Source: an uncultured Bacilli bacterium
GTDB lineage: Bacteria > Bacillota_I > Bacilli_A > RF39 > UBA660
Direction of reading: 5' to 3'
Assembly (NCBI GenBank): GCA_934098375.1
Contig: CAKOOC010000002.1
Span: 33,586-97,585 of the forward strand
DNA: 64,000 nucleotides
Shown here: in pieces, positions 38,729-46,772 of the stretch
Position numbering within the stretch: position 1 is the first letter of the stretch
Layout: every line of letters begins with the position of its first letter
Position numbers and translations under genes: made by a program
The notes under the pieces: model-generated
Told to the model about the DNA's origin: nothing
Seen by the model: the letters and a program-made list of their open reading frames with translations, nothing else
Database searches by the model: none

Positions 38729-39358
38729 ATGAAAAAATTTATAGGATACTATCGCGACTGCGATTTATTAACAATGACTGGAACATCACTAGCACTTTTA
38801 GGTATTGTTTTTGCAATTAATGGAAACCGCTTATTACCAATTTTCTGTTTAATACTAGCCGGAATTTGTGATGCTTTTGATGGGAAATTAGCAAGAAGAA
38901 AAGAAGCAACTAAAGAGCAATCAGTCTATGGCGTTCAACTTGATTCATTATCAGATTTAATTTCTTTTGGTGTTTTTCCTTTAGTATTAACCGTTTGTTG
39001 TTTACCAAAAAGTTGTTATTATGCATGGATTTGCCTAATCTTTTATAGTTTGTGTGGCATGATTCGTTTAGCGTATTTTAATACTTTAGATATTTGTAAG
39101 AAAAGTGAAAAAGGATACTTTATTGGTGCTCCAATTACCTCTATATCTGTTATTTATCCATTAATATATTTAGCATGTTTCTTTCTAAAATTTAAATATT
39201 TTGATATAATCGCTTCAATCTTTTTTGTAATAGTTGGACTATCATTTATCTTTCGCATAAAAATTAAGAAATTAGATGATAATGCTAAAATTGTCTTATC
39301 CATATTAGGTGTTATTCTTATTTTAGGTGTTTTAATTAAATTCATAATATGCCGTTAA
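38729..39358 (+). CDS. CDP-alcohol phosphatidyltransferase (PssA-like)
   Basis: 209 residues, about 6 membrane helices. The active-site signature is complete: CDAFDGKLAR at about 48-57, then GVQLDSLSD (DxxDG-x2-AR ... G-x3-D-x3-D). A GFSxG-like SFGVFPLVL follows. It resembles CDP-diacylglycerol-serine O-phosphatidyltransferases (PssA) of Bacilli, but substrate alcohol is not provable from sequence; phosphatidylglycerol-type synthesis is the alternative. AAGGAG ribosome binding site; cotranscribed with the HAD-GtrA fusion. Confidence 0.8.
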   Translation: MKKFIGYYRDCDLLTMTGTSLALLGIVFAINGNRLLPIFCLILAGICDAFDGKLARRKEATKEQSVYGVQLDSLSDLISFGVFPLVLTVCCLPKSCYYAWICLIFYSLCGMIRLAYFNTLDICKKSEKGYFIGAPITSISVIYPLIYLACFFLKFKYFDIIASIFFVIVGLSFIFRIKIKKLDDNAKIVLSILGVILILGVLIKFIICR

Positions 39359-39382
39359 ATTACCATTAAGGTAATTTTTTTT
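39357..39382 (+). terminator. Rho-independent terminator
   Basis: AAATTACC/GGTAATTT stem, loop ATTAA, T-run. Overlaps the stop codon of the preceding gene. Confidence 0.85.
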
Positions 39383-39383
39383 G

Positions 39384-39506
39384 CGAAAAAAAGGAAATCT
39401 AAAATTTCTCGTTAATATATATTATGAAAGAAAAAAATAAATGATATGTATTAAAGTGTTACAAAAAAATAAACAATAAGGTTATTTTTTTCTGCCCATC
39501 GAAAGG
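39384..39506 (+). repeat. broken copy 1 of the 5' end of the 41223 ABC transporter gene
   Basis: From 39384 to about 39485 this is nearly identical to 41165-41266, covering the upstream region, ATG and first codons of the intact ABC gene. The copy then skips about 45 bases and ends TGCCCATCGAAAGG, similar to the Walker A region of the intact gene (GGCCCATCTGGTTC). Its frame stops after 12 codons. It is joined directly to a DUF1016 fragment. Confidence 0.75.
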
Positions 39507-39508
39507 TT

Positions 39509-39637
39509 AAATTTGGTAAAGAATTTTCTAAAAGCAATTTAGAAAGAATAAGAAAATTTTATACTTGTTTTTCAATTACGACGACAGCGTTGTCGCAATT
39601 GAATTATTCTCACTATTTAGAACTTATTAAAAAAATA
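39509..39637 (+). pseudogene. fragment of a DUF1016/YhcG-type nuclease gene
   Basis: Open frame KFGKEFSKSNLERIRKFYTC, then FSITTTALSQLNYSHYLELIKK, aligns with residues about 76-118 of the intact protein encoded at 39752 (FGKGFSSRNLRTMRKFYLMY and SWSHYLELIK). About half the residues differ, so this is a different family member, not a recent duplicate. It is flanked on both sides by copies of the ABC-derived repeat. Confidence 0.8.
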
Positions 39638-39703
39638 ATATGTATTAAAGTGTTACAAAAGAAATTAACAACAAAATTATTTTCTTATGCCCATCGAAAG
39701 GGT
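39638..39703 (+). repeat. broken copy 2 of the ABC-derived repeat
   Basis: ATGTATTAAAGTGTTACAAA onward, ending TGCCCATCGAAAGGG, matches 39446-39506 closely, including the same internal deletion relative to the intact gene at 41223. The two copies are direct repeats flanking the DUF1016 fragment. Confidence 0.75.
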
Positions 39704-39751
39704 AATAAAAATAATATTTGACTTTAATATATAACTGATTGGAGGTAGCTT

Positions 39752-40783
39752 ATGAACAATGAATTAATATATAAAGATAATGAAGTAAATAATATTTTTA
39801 ATAATATCAAAGATTTAGTTATAAATAGTAGAAATAAAGTTTACCATACTGTGAATACAGAAATGCTTAATTTATATTGGAATATAGGAAAAGTAATTAT
39901 GGAAATACAACAAGGTGAAGAAAGAGCCAGTTATGGCGATACTGTATTAGACAAATTATCTAAAAAGTTAACTAATGAATTTGGTAAAGGATTTTCTTCA
40001 AGAAATTTACGAACTATGAGAAAATTTTATCTAATGTATCCAATTTGGAAGACAGTGTCTGCCAAATTAAGTTGGTCGCACTATTTAGAACTTATTAAAA
40101 TAGATGACGAACTTAAAAGAAATTTTTATTTAAATGAATGTATCAATTCTAAATGGAGTGTTAGAGAACTTCAAAGGCAAAGAGATTCATTACTTTATGA
40201 AAGATTAACGATATCTGCTAATAAAGAAAAAATACTTGAATTATCTGAAAAAGGACAAATTTTAAAAACAAGCAAAGATTTAGTCAAAGACCCTTTTGTA
40301 CTGGAATTTTTAGATATAAAAGAAAATACAGATTATTTAGAATCCGATTTAGAAAAAAATATTATAGAACATATAAAGGATTTTTTATTGGAATTAGGGG
40401 AAGGCTTTAGTTATGTGGGCAATCAAGTAAGATTAACACTAGAAGAAGCGCATTTTTACCCAGATTTAGTTTTTTATAATAGACTTCTAAGATGCTTTGT
40501 AATTATTGATTTGAAAATAGGAAAAGTAACACATCAAGATATCGGACAAATGCAAATGTATGTTAATTACTACGATAGAGAAATAAAACAAGTTGATGAA
40601 AAGCCAACAGTTGGGATATTACTTTCAACAAACAAAAATGAAACAATTGTAAAATATACCCTTCCCGAAGATAATAAAACGATATTTTCTTCCGAATATA
40701 AATTACATATGCCAACAGAACAAGAATTAATAACAGCTGTAGAAGAAGAAAAGAAAAATTTTAAATTAAATAAAGGAAATTAA
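39752..40783 (+). CDS. DUF1016/YhcG family PDDEXK nuclease domain protein
   Basis: 343 residues. Residues about 10-150 are the DUF1016 N-terminal domain (NTEMLNLYWNIGKVI, FGKGFSSRNLRTMRKFYLMY, LSWSHYLELI). Residues about 195-330 form the PD-(D/E)xK nuclease-like C-terminal domain: HFYPDLVFYNRLLRCFVIIDLK, with the active-site D ... DLK, then QMQMYVNYYDRE. Relatives (YhcG) are often near restriction-modification or other defence genes and behave as mobile cargo; a DNA-processing role is likely. GGAGGT precedes ATG 39752. Broken copies of relatives flank it on both sides. Confidence 0.88.
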   Translation: MNNELIYKDNEVNNIFNNIKDLVINSRNKVYHTVNTEMLNLYWNIGKVIMEIQQGEERASYGDTVLDKLSKKLTNEFGKGFSSRNLRTMRKFYLMYPIWKTVSAKLSWSHYLELIKIDDELKRNFYLNECINSKWSVRELQRQRDSLLYERLTISANKEKILELSEKGQILKTSKDLVKDPFVLEFLDIKENTDYLESDLEKNIIEHIKDFLLELGEGFSYVGNQVRLTLEEAHFYPDLVFYNRLLRCFVIIDLKIGKVTHQDIGQMQMYVNYYDREIKQVDEKPTVGILLSTNKNETIVKYTLPEDNKTIFSSEYKLHMPTEQELITAVEEEKKNFKLNKGN

Positions 40784-40797
40784 ACGTTAATCACAAA

Positions 40798-40806
40798 TGG
40801 TATAAT
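40798..40806 (+). promoter_or_regulatory. orphan extended -10 element
   Basis: TGgTATAAT stands upstream of the broken DUF1016 copy at 40874-41040; probably the former promoter of that gene. Confidence 0.4.
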
Positions 40807-40873
40807 CTATTTGAAATTAAGAGAATTTATTGTAAGGAATTGAGCACATATGAAAGGATTGAAAAAATAATGC

Positions 40874-41040
40874 ATACAGAAAAGTAAAAACTTCATGAAA
40901 AATAATTATCCTAACATAAAAGGGTTTACTAAAAGAAATATATAACAAACGGTTCAATTTTATAGTACTTATAAAGATGATGAGATTGTGACACCACTGG
41001 AAACGCAATTTATGTTATGAGTGGCTAAAAACGAAGTAAT
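40874..41040 (+). pseudogene. second broken DUF1016/YhcG gene
   Basis: In one frame: MKNNYPNIKGFTKRNI, a TAA, then QTVQFYSTYKDDEIVTPLET and QFML, a TGA. This is the N-terminal motif of another DUF1016 subfamily (YPNIKGFTKRNIYRMVQFY, then YKDDEIV-PL-TQ). Stops and missing C-terminal domain make it non-functional. Different from the fragment at 39509 and from the intact gene. Confidence 0.7.
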
Positions 41041-41058
41041 AATAATGATAGTAAAAAC

Positions 41059-41142
41059 ACATCAGGCATTATGCTAGAAGAAATAATTTGTAAAGATATT
41101 CAGATACTAGGTGTTAAAGTCGATAGAAAATCAAATTCTTGA
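41059..41142 (+). pseudogene. probable C-terminal fragment of acetate kinase
   Basis: The frame TSGIMLEEIICKDIQILGVK, then VDRKSNS, ends at TGA 41140-41142. It resembles the conserved C-terminal segment of AckA (ENS-x-x-R-x-x-IC-x-x-x-x-x-LG-x-x-x-D-x-x-x-N). Only about 27 residues remain. The presence of pduL (phosphotransacetylase) 2.5 kb downstream makes a former pta-ackA type neighbourhood plausible. Identification from such a short piece is tentative. Confidence 0.4.
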
Positions 41143-41222
41143 TTTGTATTGTCAATTATTTTTACGAAAAAAAAGGAAATCCAAAATTTCTCGTTAATAT
41201 ATATTATGAAAGGAAAAAATAA

Positions 41223-43112
41223 ATGATATGTATTAACAATGTTACAAAAGAAATAAACAATAATGTTATTTTAAAAAATATAAATTTAAAATTTAGAGAA
41301 AAAGGCTTAGTTTTTATTCTTGGCCCATCTGGTTCAGGCAAAACGACTCTTTTAAATCTAATCGGTAAAATCGATACCCCTACGAAAGGCAATATTTTAT
41401 ATTATAATAATGATATTAAAAATATTTCTGATTATAAATATCATAATCAAATTGTCAGTTTTATATTTCAAGATTATAACTTGCTTACCAATTTAAATTT
41501 TTATGATAATCTTTTTTTACTGCCTAATTTAAACAAAAAGATCTCTAACTATCAAAAAATAATAAAAAATTTAAAACTAGATGGTGTTAATAAAAAAGAA
41601 AATATCAATAAATTATCTGGCGGTGAAAAACAAAGAATCGCCATTTGTAGATGTTTAATGCAAAATACTAGTGTTATTTTAGCAGATGAACCAACAGGTG
41701 CTTTAGATTCTGAAAACAGTTTGGCTGTTATGGATTTATTAAAAAAGGCATCAAAAAATAAATTAGTTATTGTTGTTACTCATAATGAATTTTTAGCACA
41801 AAAATATGGTGATCGTATTATTAGAATTGAAGATGGAAGTATTAAAAGTGACACAAATCCTTTTTACGGTATAATACCCCAAAGTATTAAATTAAGTAAT
41901 TTTAAAGTTTCTTTTAAAGATATACTAAAAATAAGTTTAAAAAATATTAAAGTAAAAAAGAAAAGATGTATTTTAACGTCCTTAGCTTTTGCTATTGGGT
42001 TACTTAGTTTATCTTTAATTTTATCTATTAAAAATGGTTTTTCTAAAGAAATAAACAAATATGAACAAGAATATTTATATAATTATCCCCTAATTATAAG
42101 TAAAGAAGGAATAAGTCTTAATAATAATGTTTTAAAAGAAGAAAAAATTATTACCGGCGACTTTTCTGTTACCAAAGATTATTCTTTAATTACCAATTCT
42201 ATAACAAAAGATTTACTTAAACAAGTAAAAAATCTAAATCCCCATCTTTATGAAGAAATAACCTACTATAAAGACATTGACTATAATTTTAAAAAAGTCT
42301 CTTATGTCATTAATGATTATAAGAAGTTTACCCTTATAAGGGGAAGATATCCTCGTAATAATAATGAAGTCGTACTATTATTAAATTATAATAATAGTTT
42401 AAGTGAAAGTGTTTATAACTATTTAAATATTTTTAAAAGTAATTATAAAGACTATTTAAATACTTCATTTATTGTTAATAATCAAAAACTTAAAATAGTT
42501 GGTTTTGTAAAAAGTGATAATTCATATTATTCATCTTTAAATGGAATCTTATATCAAAGTAGTCTATTTGATCGTCCTATCACAGATATCTATATTTATC
42601 CCCGAAATTATCATAGTAAAATAACTATTAAAGAAAATTTAAAAAATGTAAATATTATTGATAATGCCGAAAATACGTTATCGCTTTTAAAAAATTTGAT
42701 TAAAACTATAAGTATTATTTTAATATTATTTAGTGTTATATCTATAATTGTTTCTATTATTATGATTTATATTATAACTTTTATAAATACCTTAGAAAGA
42801 ACGAAAGAAATTGGTATTTTAAAAAGTATTGGTTATAAAAATCGGCATATTAAAAAAATATTTATTTGTGAAAGTAATATAATTTGCTTGTTTTCCTTTT
42901 TTATCAGCATTACATTATGTTTAATTTTAAACAAACTTTTAAGTACATGGATATATCAAAAAATAGAAATAAAAAATTTAGCATCATTAAATATAAATAT
43001 AATCTTATTTATTCTTATATTTAGTATCATTATTTCTTATATTTCTAGTTTTATTCCGGCGAGTAAAGCAAGCAAAAAACGTATAATTGATTCCTTAAAA
43101 TCTAATGAATAA
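41223..43112 (+). CDS. MacB-like ABC transporter, ATPase fused to FtsX-type permease
   Basis: 629 residues. N-terminal ATPase (about 1-215): Walker A GPSGSGKTTLLN, signature LSGGEKQRIAICR, Walker B VILADEPTGALDSE, switch VVTHN. The C-terminal permease has a first helix (about 245-265), a large extracytoplasmic domain (about 275-490) and three helices at the end, with LERTKEIGILKSIGYKNRHIKK, an FtsX/MacB marker. Such pumps act as homodimers in export of peptides or antibiotics or in envelope stress signalling. Monocistronic. Its upstream region and first codons occur as broken copies at 39384 and 39638. Confidence 0.9.
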   Translation: MICINNVTKEINNNVILKNINLKFREKGLVFILGPSGSGKTTLLNLIGKIDTPTKGNILYYNNDIKNISDYKYHNQIVSFIFQDYNLLTNLNFYDNLFLLPNLNKKISNYQKIIKNLKLDGVNKKENINKLSGGEKQRIAICRCLMQNTSVILADEPTGALDSENSLAVMDLLKKASKNKLVIVVTHNEFLAQKYGDRIIRIEDGSIKSDTNPFYGIIPQSIKLSNFKVSFKDILKISLKNIKVKKKRCILTSLAFAIGLLSLSLILSIKNGFSKEINKYEQEYLYNYPLIISKEGISLNNNVLKEEKIITGDFSVTKDYSLITNSITKDLLKQVKNLNPHLYEEITYYKDIDYNFKKVSYVINDYKKFTLIRGRYPRNNNEVVLLLNYNNSLSESVYNYLNIFKSNYKDYLNTSFIVNNQKLKIVGFVKSDNSYYSSLNGILYQSSLFDRPITDIYIYPRNYHSKITIKENLKNVNIIDNAENTLSLLKNLIKTISIILILFSVISIIVSIIMIYIITFINTLERTKEIGILKSIGYKNRHIKKIFICESNIICLFSFFISITLCLILNKLLSTWIYQKIEIKNLASLNINIILFILIFSIIISYISSFIPASKASKKRIIDSLKSNE

Positions 43113-43150
43113 AATCATCTAAAAAAGCGCAAAATAATAATGGTGATTTA

Positions 43151-43588
43151 ATGAAAGACGAATTAGGAATTATTAATTATGTTTATAAAAATGCTAAAAT
43201 GGGAGCCGAATCAACAAAAACTCTCTTAAAAACATTAGAAAATAAAGATAATAAAATTACACCCGTTGTAGAAGATATATTAAATAGTTATGAGCAGTTT
43301 CAAAATGATAGTGAAAAACTTTTAACTGATTTAAATGAAAAAGGCCAAGGTTTTGGTAAAGGGGCCACTATAAGTGCTGACATGGGAATTAAAATGCAAG
43401 TATTAAAAGATAACAGTGATGCCGCCATAGCAGACATGTTAATTAAAGGTTTAACTATGGGCGAAATAGAAATGACTAAAATGTTTGGAACTTTTGATGA
43501 AGATATTGATGAAGATATCAAAAAAATAATTAGAGATTTTAAAGACTTTCAAAGTAATGCAATTGTCAAATTAAAAAAATATTTATAA
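43151..43588 (+). CDS. small helical protein of unknown function
   Basis: 145 residues, predicted mostly helical, no signal peptide or membrane span, acidic. The pattern (INYVYKNAKMGAESTKTLLK, SADMGIKMQVLKDNSDAAIA, MLIKGLTMGEIEMTKM) suggests a four-helix bundle, perhaps ferritin-like, but I see no diiron EXXH set. GGTGATTT precedes the ATG. Follows the ABC transporter by 38 bases without a terminator. Not recognised. Confidence 0.7.
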   Translation: MKDELGIINYVYKNAKMGAESTKTLLKTLENKDNKITPVVEDILNSYEQFQNDSEKLLTDLNEKGQGFGKGATISADMGIKMQVLKDNSDAAIADMLIKGLTMGEIEMTKMFGTFDEDIDEDIKKIIRDFKDFQSNAIVKLKKYL

Positions 43589-43604
43589 TTTAAGACAAGC
43601 ATCA

Positions 43605-43613
43605 TGATATAAT
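43605..43613 (+). promoter_or_regulatory. extended -10 promoter of pduL
   Basis: TGaTATAAT, 16 bases before the ATG of pduL; implies a leader of about 10 bases. Confidence 0.5.
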
Positions 43614-43629
43614 TTAACATGGTGATAGT

Positions 43630-44187
43630 ATGATTATACCAGTTGGTGTCAGTAAAAGACACATTCATTTAACTAAAGAAATATACGAAGAATTATTTGG
43701 ATCTAAAGAAATGGAAGTTAGGAACTATTTAAAACAGCCTACCCAGTTTGCTAGTACTGATACATTAGATATAAAATGGAATAATCAAATAATTAATCAT
43801 GTTAGGATTGTAGGACCTTTAAGAGACTATAATCAAGTAGAAATTAATGAAAGTGACTCTAAAATTTTAGGAGTTAATCCTCCGAGAAGACAAAGTCATG
43901 ATTTGAATGGAAGTTTGCCTATTATATTAGTAGGTCCAAACAAAGAAGTATACTTAAATGAAGGCTTAATTCTTGCCGAAAAACATATTCATATGGATGA
44001 AGAAACAGCCAAGAGATTAAATTTAGAAAATAAAGAAAGCGTAAATGTTTATATTAATAATGAATATGCTTTTGATGCTAAAATAAAAACATCCAAAGAA
44101 GCCTTTATTGAATTACATATTGATACAGATGAAGAACAAAAATATAATTTACACCAAGATGATCTTGTTCTATTTCACAAAAAATAA
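43630..44187 (+). CDS. pduL: PduL-type phosphate acyltransferase (phosphotransacetylase)
   Basis: 185 residues (family about 180-210). Family blocks in order: IPVGVSKRHIHLT (first zinc-site His pair), HVRIVGPLRDYNQVEI, ESDSKILGVNPPRRQSHDLN, LPIILVGPNKEVYL, EKHIHMDEETA (second His cluster) and ELHIDTDEEQ. It converts acetyl-CoA (or propionyl-CoA) and phosphate to the acyl phosphate. No microcompartment targeting extension or shell genes are seen, so a general acetate/ATP role is likely. A probable ackA fragment lies upstream at 41059. Confidence 0.92.
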   Translation: MIIPVGVSKRHIHLTKEIYEELFGSKEMEVRNYLKQPTQFASTDTLDIKWNNQIINHVRIVGPLRDYNQVEINESDSKILGVNPPRRQSHDLNGSLPIILVGPNKEVYLNEGLILAEKHIHMDEETAKRLNLENKESVNVYINNEYAFDAKIKTSKEAFIELHIDTDEEQKYNLHQDDLVLFHKK

Positions 44188-44216
44188 TACTATGGAAATT
44201 TTCTATAGTATTTTTA
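44186..44216 (+). terminator. Rho-independent terminator of pduL
   Basis: AATACTATGGA/TCTATAGTATT with T-run; overlaps the stop codon by 2 bases. Confidence 0.8.
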
Positions 44217-44267
44217 TCTTGCATTAATCATTTATTTATTGCAAAATATTGCCAAAGAGGAATTATT

Positions 44268-45248
44268 ATGAAATGGAAAATTAAAAATTTAGAAATAAAA
44301 AATCAAGTTGTTTTAGCACCAATGGCTGGAATAAGTAATACAGCTTACAGACAAATTATTAAAGAGATGGGTGCTGGCTTAATATATGCAGAAATGGTTA
44401 GCGATAAAGCCATAACCTATGGTAATGAAAAAACTTTCGACTTATTAAAAATGGATGATAAAGAAAGACCTATCGCGCAGCAAATATTTGGTAGTGATAT
44501 TGATTCTTTTGTGAAGGCCGCTAAAATTATTGAAAAAACTATGCATCCAGATATAATAGATATTAATATGGGTTGTCCAGTTCCAAAAGTTGCTATCAAA
44601 AACCAAGCAGGAAGTGCTCTATTAAAAAATCCCCAAAAAATTTATGAAATTGTTAAAGCAGTAGTAGAAAATGTAAGTGTTCCTGTTACTGTAAAAATTC
44701 GTAGTGGCTGGGATGAAAAAAATATTAATGCTTGCCTTGTTGCTAAAAAAATTGAAGAAGCGGGTGCGAGCGCTATAACAATACATGGACGCACTAGATC
44801 TCAAGGATATAGTGGAAAAGCCGACTGGGATATTATCAAAAAAGTAAAAGAAAGTGTTAGCATTCCTGTAATAGGCAATGGTGATATTAAATCTTGTTTT
44901 GACGCTAAAAGAATGTTAGAAGAAACTCACTGTGATGCTGTTATGATTGGAAGAGGGGTTTTAGGAAATCCTTGGTTAATCAAGGAATGCGTAGAATACT
45001 TAGAAAATGGCACATTACCTAAAGAAATAGCACCTGAGGAAAAAATAGAAATGTTAAAAAAACATTATGAACTACTTTTAAATGCTACTAATGAAAGACA
45101 AGCAATCTTAGAAATCAGAATGCATGCTCTTTGGTATATTAAGGGTTTACCAAACAGTGCCAATATAAAAAATAATATTTGCAAGTGTCAAACAAGTGAA
45201 GAATTATTTAATTGCCTTAACGATTATTTAAAAACTCTAAACAAATAA
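44268..45248 (+). CDS. dus: tRNA-dihydrouridine synthase (DusB-like)
   Basis: 326 residues. TIM-barrel flavoenzyme reducing uridines in tRNA D-loops. VVLAPMAGISNTAYR at the N-terminus binds FMN; INMGCPVPKVAIKNQAGSAL holds the catalytic Cys; VTVKIRSGW, ITIHGRTRSQGYSG, PVIGNGDI and VMIGRGVLGNPW follow. Spacing and length are normal for the bacterial DusB/Dus1 group. In most relatives the loop after GCPVPK reads VxKNGAG; here it is VAIKNQAG, one residue longer. GAGG ribosome binding site. Confidence 0.94.
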   Translation: MKWKIKNLEIKNQVVLAPMAGISNTAYRQIIKEMGAGLIYAEMVSDKAITYGNEKTFDLLKMDDKERPIAQQIFGSDIDSFVKAAKIIEKTMHPDIIDINMGCPVPKVAIKNQAGSALLKNPQKIYEIVKAVVENVSVPVTVKIRSGWDEKNINACLVAKKIEEAGASAITIHGRTRSQGYSGKADWDIIKKVKESVSIPVIGNGDIKSCFDAKRMLEETHCDAVMIGRGVLGNPWLIKECVEYLENGTLPKEIAPEEKIEMLKKHYELLLNATNERQAILEIRMHALWYIKGLPNSANIKNNICKCQTSEELFNCLNDYLKTLNK

Positions 45249-45249
45249 A

Positions 45250-45278
45250 TTGCATTAATCTCATCTTTATAATATAAT
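45250..45278 (+). promoter_or_regulatory. promoter for the 45303-46720 gene pair
   Basis: TTGCAT (45250-45255), 17-base spacer, TATAAT (45273-45278). Confidence 0.7.
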
Positions 45279-45302
45279 CTAATTATAATAAAGGAGTGTC
45301 AA

Positions 45303-45992
45303 ATGGAAAAAGAAACTAAAACTAAAAAAACGACAAAAAGTAGTACTAAGTCATCTGCTGTAAAAAAGACTAATACTGTAAAAAAGGAAAAAGTTCCTAA
45401 AAAGACCAAAGAATTAAATGAAACTGTTAAAATTGAAGAAACAGAAAAAATAAACAAAATAATTCCCATCAGTGAAAATGAAATAGAATGCATTTATTGT
45501 CATAATACTTTTCAAAAAGGAATGAGTATTTGCCCTCATTGCCGTAAAAGACAAAAAAGTAATTTAAGCATAGTATTCTTCCTTTTATTCGCAGCCATAT
45601 TTATAACAATTATACTATGTACTCATTTTATCGAAAAAATTGGTAATGGCTCTAATTTAAGTGAAGAAGATTATAAGCAATCATGTGAATTAGTATCTTA
45701 TGAAAACCTAGTAAGAAAACCCGTTGATTATAAAGATAAAGATATTAGAATAATTGGTACCGTAGTAGAAGTAACTGGTATCGATACAGGGCTTGGAAAC
45801 GATATGAAAATTACTATTGATGCTAATCTATTTAACGATGGCAAAAATTACTATGTTGAAATCAATTATGTTGATAAGAAATATGAACAAGGATTTATTA
45901 ACGGCGACATGATAACTGTTTATGGAAAGTATCAAACAATTAATGGTAATACGCCAGTAGTTAATGCAAAATACATTGTATTCGGTCAATAA
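45303..45992 (+). CDS. zinc-ribbon membrane protein with C-terminal OB-like domain
   Basis: 229 residues. A Lys/Thr-rich disordered N-terminus (1-45), a zinc ribbon CIYC ... CPHC (about 63-81), one membrane helix (about 90-110: LSIVFFLLFAAIFITIILC) and an extracytoplasmic domain of about 115 residues with KDIRIIGTVVEVTG and GDMITVYGKYQ. The last part resembles the tRNA_anti-like/OB-fold domains found in small Bacillota membrane proteins. Zinc ribbon inside, OB-fold outside is the expected topology. Function unknown. Followed 2 bases later by another unknown gene. Confidence 0.75.
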   Translation: MEKETKTKKTTKSSTKSSAVKKTNTVKKEKVPKKTKELNETVKIEETEKINKIIPISENEIECIYCHNTFQKGMSICPHCRKRQKSNLSIVFFLLFAAIFITIILCTHFIEKIGNGSNLSEEDYKQSCELVSYENLVRKPVDYKDKDIRIIGTVVEVTGIDTGLGNDMKITIDANLFNDGKNYYVEINYVDKKYEQGFINGDMITVYGKYQTINGNTPVVNAKYIVFGQ

Positions 45993-45994
45993 AT

Positions 45995-46720
45995 ATGAAA
46001 TATGTTGAATATAGTGCGCAAGATATTGTTCTAAGTTTAATGGTTTTCGCTCATGATTTAAACATAAAATTTCCTGGTGAAAATTGGGGAGAATTTAATA
46101 TAGTAGATAATGAATTAATTAACATTATTATAGAAAGACTAAACAACTTATGTTATTACGACGAATTAACCAGTGATACATATAAATTTGTATTTGTTCC
46201 CAGAGATTTTAGCCTTGATGCATCTTATTATTTAAGTGCTATCTATCCTGATGGAACAGTTATTCCGGCAAATAAAATAAGTAGCTTAGAAGAAAACAAT
46301 ACAGACACCCCTTATTACCAACTTATGAAAGAGCTAAACAAAAGTAAACCAACTATAAAAGAATTTGATAGTTTAACAAAGGCTCGCAAAATTGATGTTT
46401 ATTCTTTCTCTTTAAATGATGGTCTAACTTTAACAACACCAACAAGTGATGATCATTATGCGATTACTATTTATAGCACATTTAAACAAAAAATAAATAA
46501 TATGTTTTATAAAGCGTTTAAAACTGCTATTTTACATCCGCAAAATTTCTTTGAAATAGAAGCAATAAAGCATCAAAGATATGCTCAAGTTAAAATGGAT
46601 AAAGATGTTTTAAGACAATTTTATAGTGATTATGAAATAAATTTCTTAACTAAAGCCAATCAATATCCACAAAAATTTACCAGTTCCGCTTTCAAAGGTA
46701 AGAAGGTTAGTTTTAATTAA
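45995..46720 (+). CDS. uncharacterised soluble protein
   Basis: 241 residues, no membrane segment or signal peptide. Opens MKYVEYSAQDIVLSLMVFAH; contains FVPRDFSLDASYYLSAIYPDG and a C-terminal KDVLRQFYSDYEINFLTKAN. No family recognised. Starts 2 bases after the zinc-ribbon gene, so the two are translated from one message, without a visible ribosome binding site of its own beyond coupling. Confidence 0.65.
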   Translation: MKYVEYSAQDIVLSLMVFAHDLNIKFPGENWGEFNIVDNELINIIIERLNNLCYYDELTSDTYKFVFVPRDFSLDASYYLSAIYPDGTVIPANKISSLEENNTDTPYYQLMKELNKSKPTIKEFDSLTKARKIDVYSFSLNDGLTLTTPTSDDHYAITIYSTFKQKINNMFYKAFKTAILHPQNFFEIEAIKHQRYAQVKMDKDVLRQFYSDYEINFLTKANQYPQKFTSSAFKGKKVSFN

Positions 46721-46745
46721 AGATCATAAAATTTGTGGTCTTTTT
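46719..46745 (+). terminator. Rho-independent terminator
   Basis: AAAGATCATA/TGTGGTCTTT (G-T pairs) followed by T-run; overlaps the stop codon of the preceding gene. Confidence 0.75.
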
Positions 46746-46772
46746 CTTTTGCAAACAATTGTACAAAAAACA

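Noticed and set aside
39384..39751. Complete insertion sequence in the repeat area
   Set aside because: No transposase-like frame and no inverted repeats; the repeated DNA is derived from the neighbouring ABC gene.
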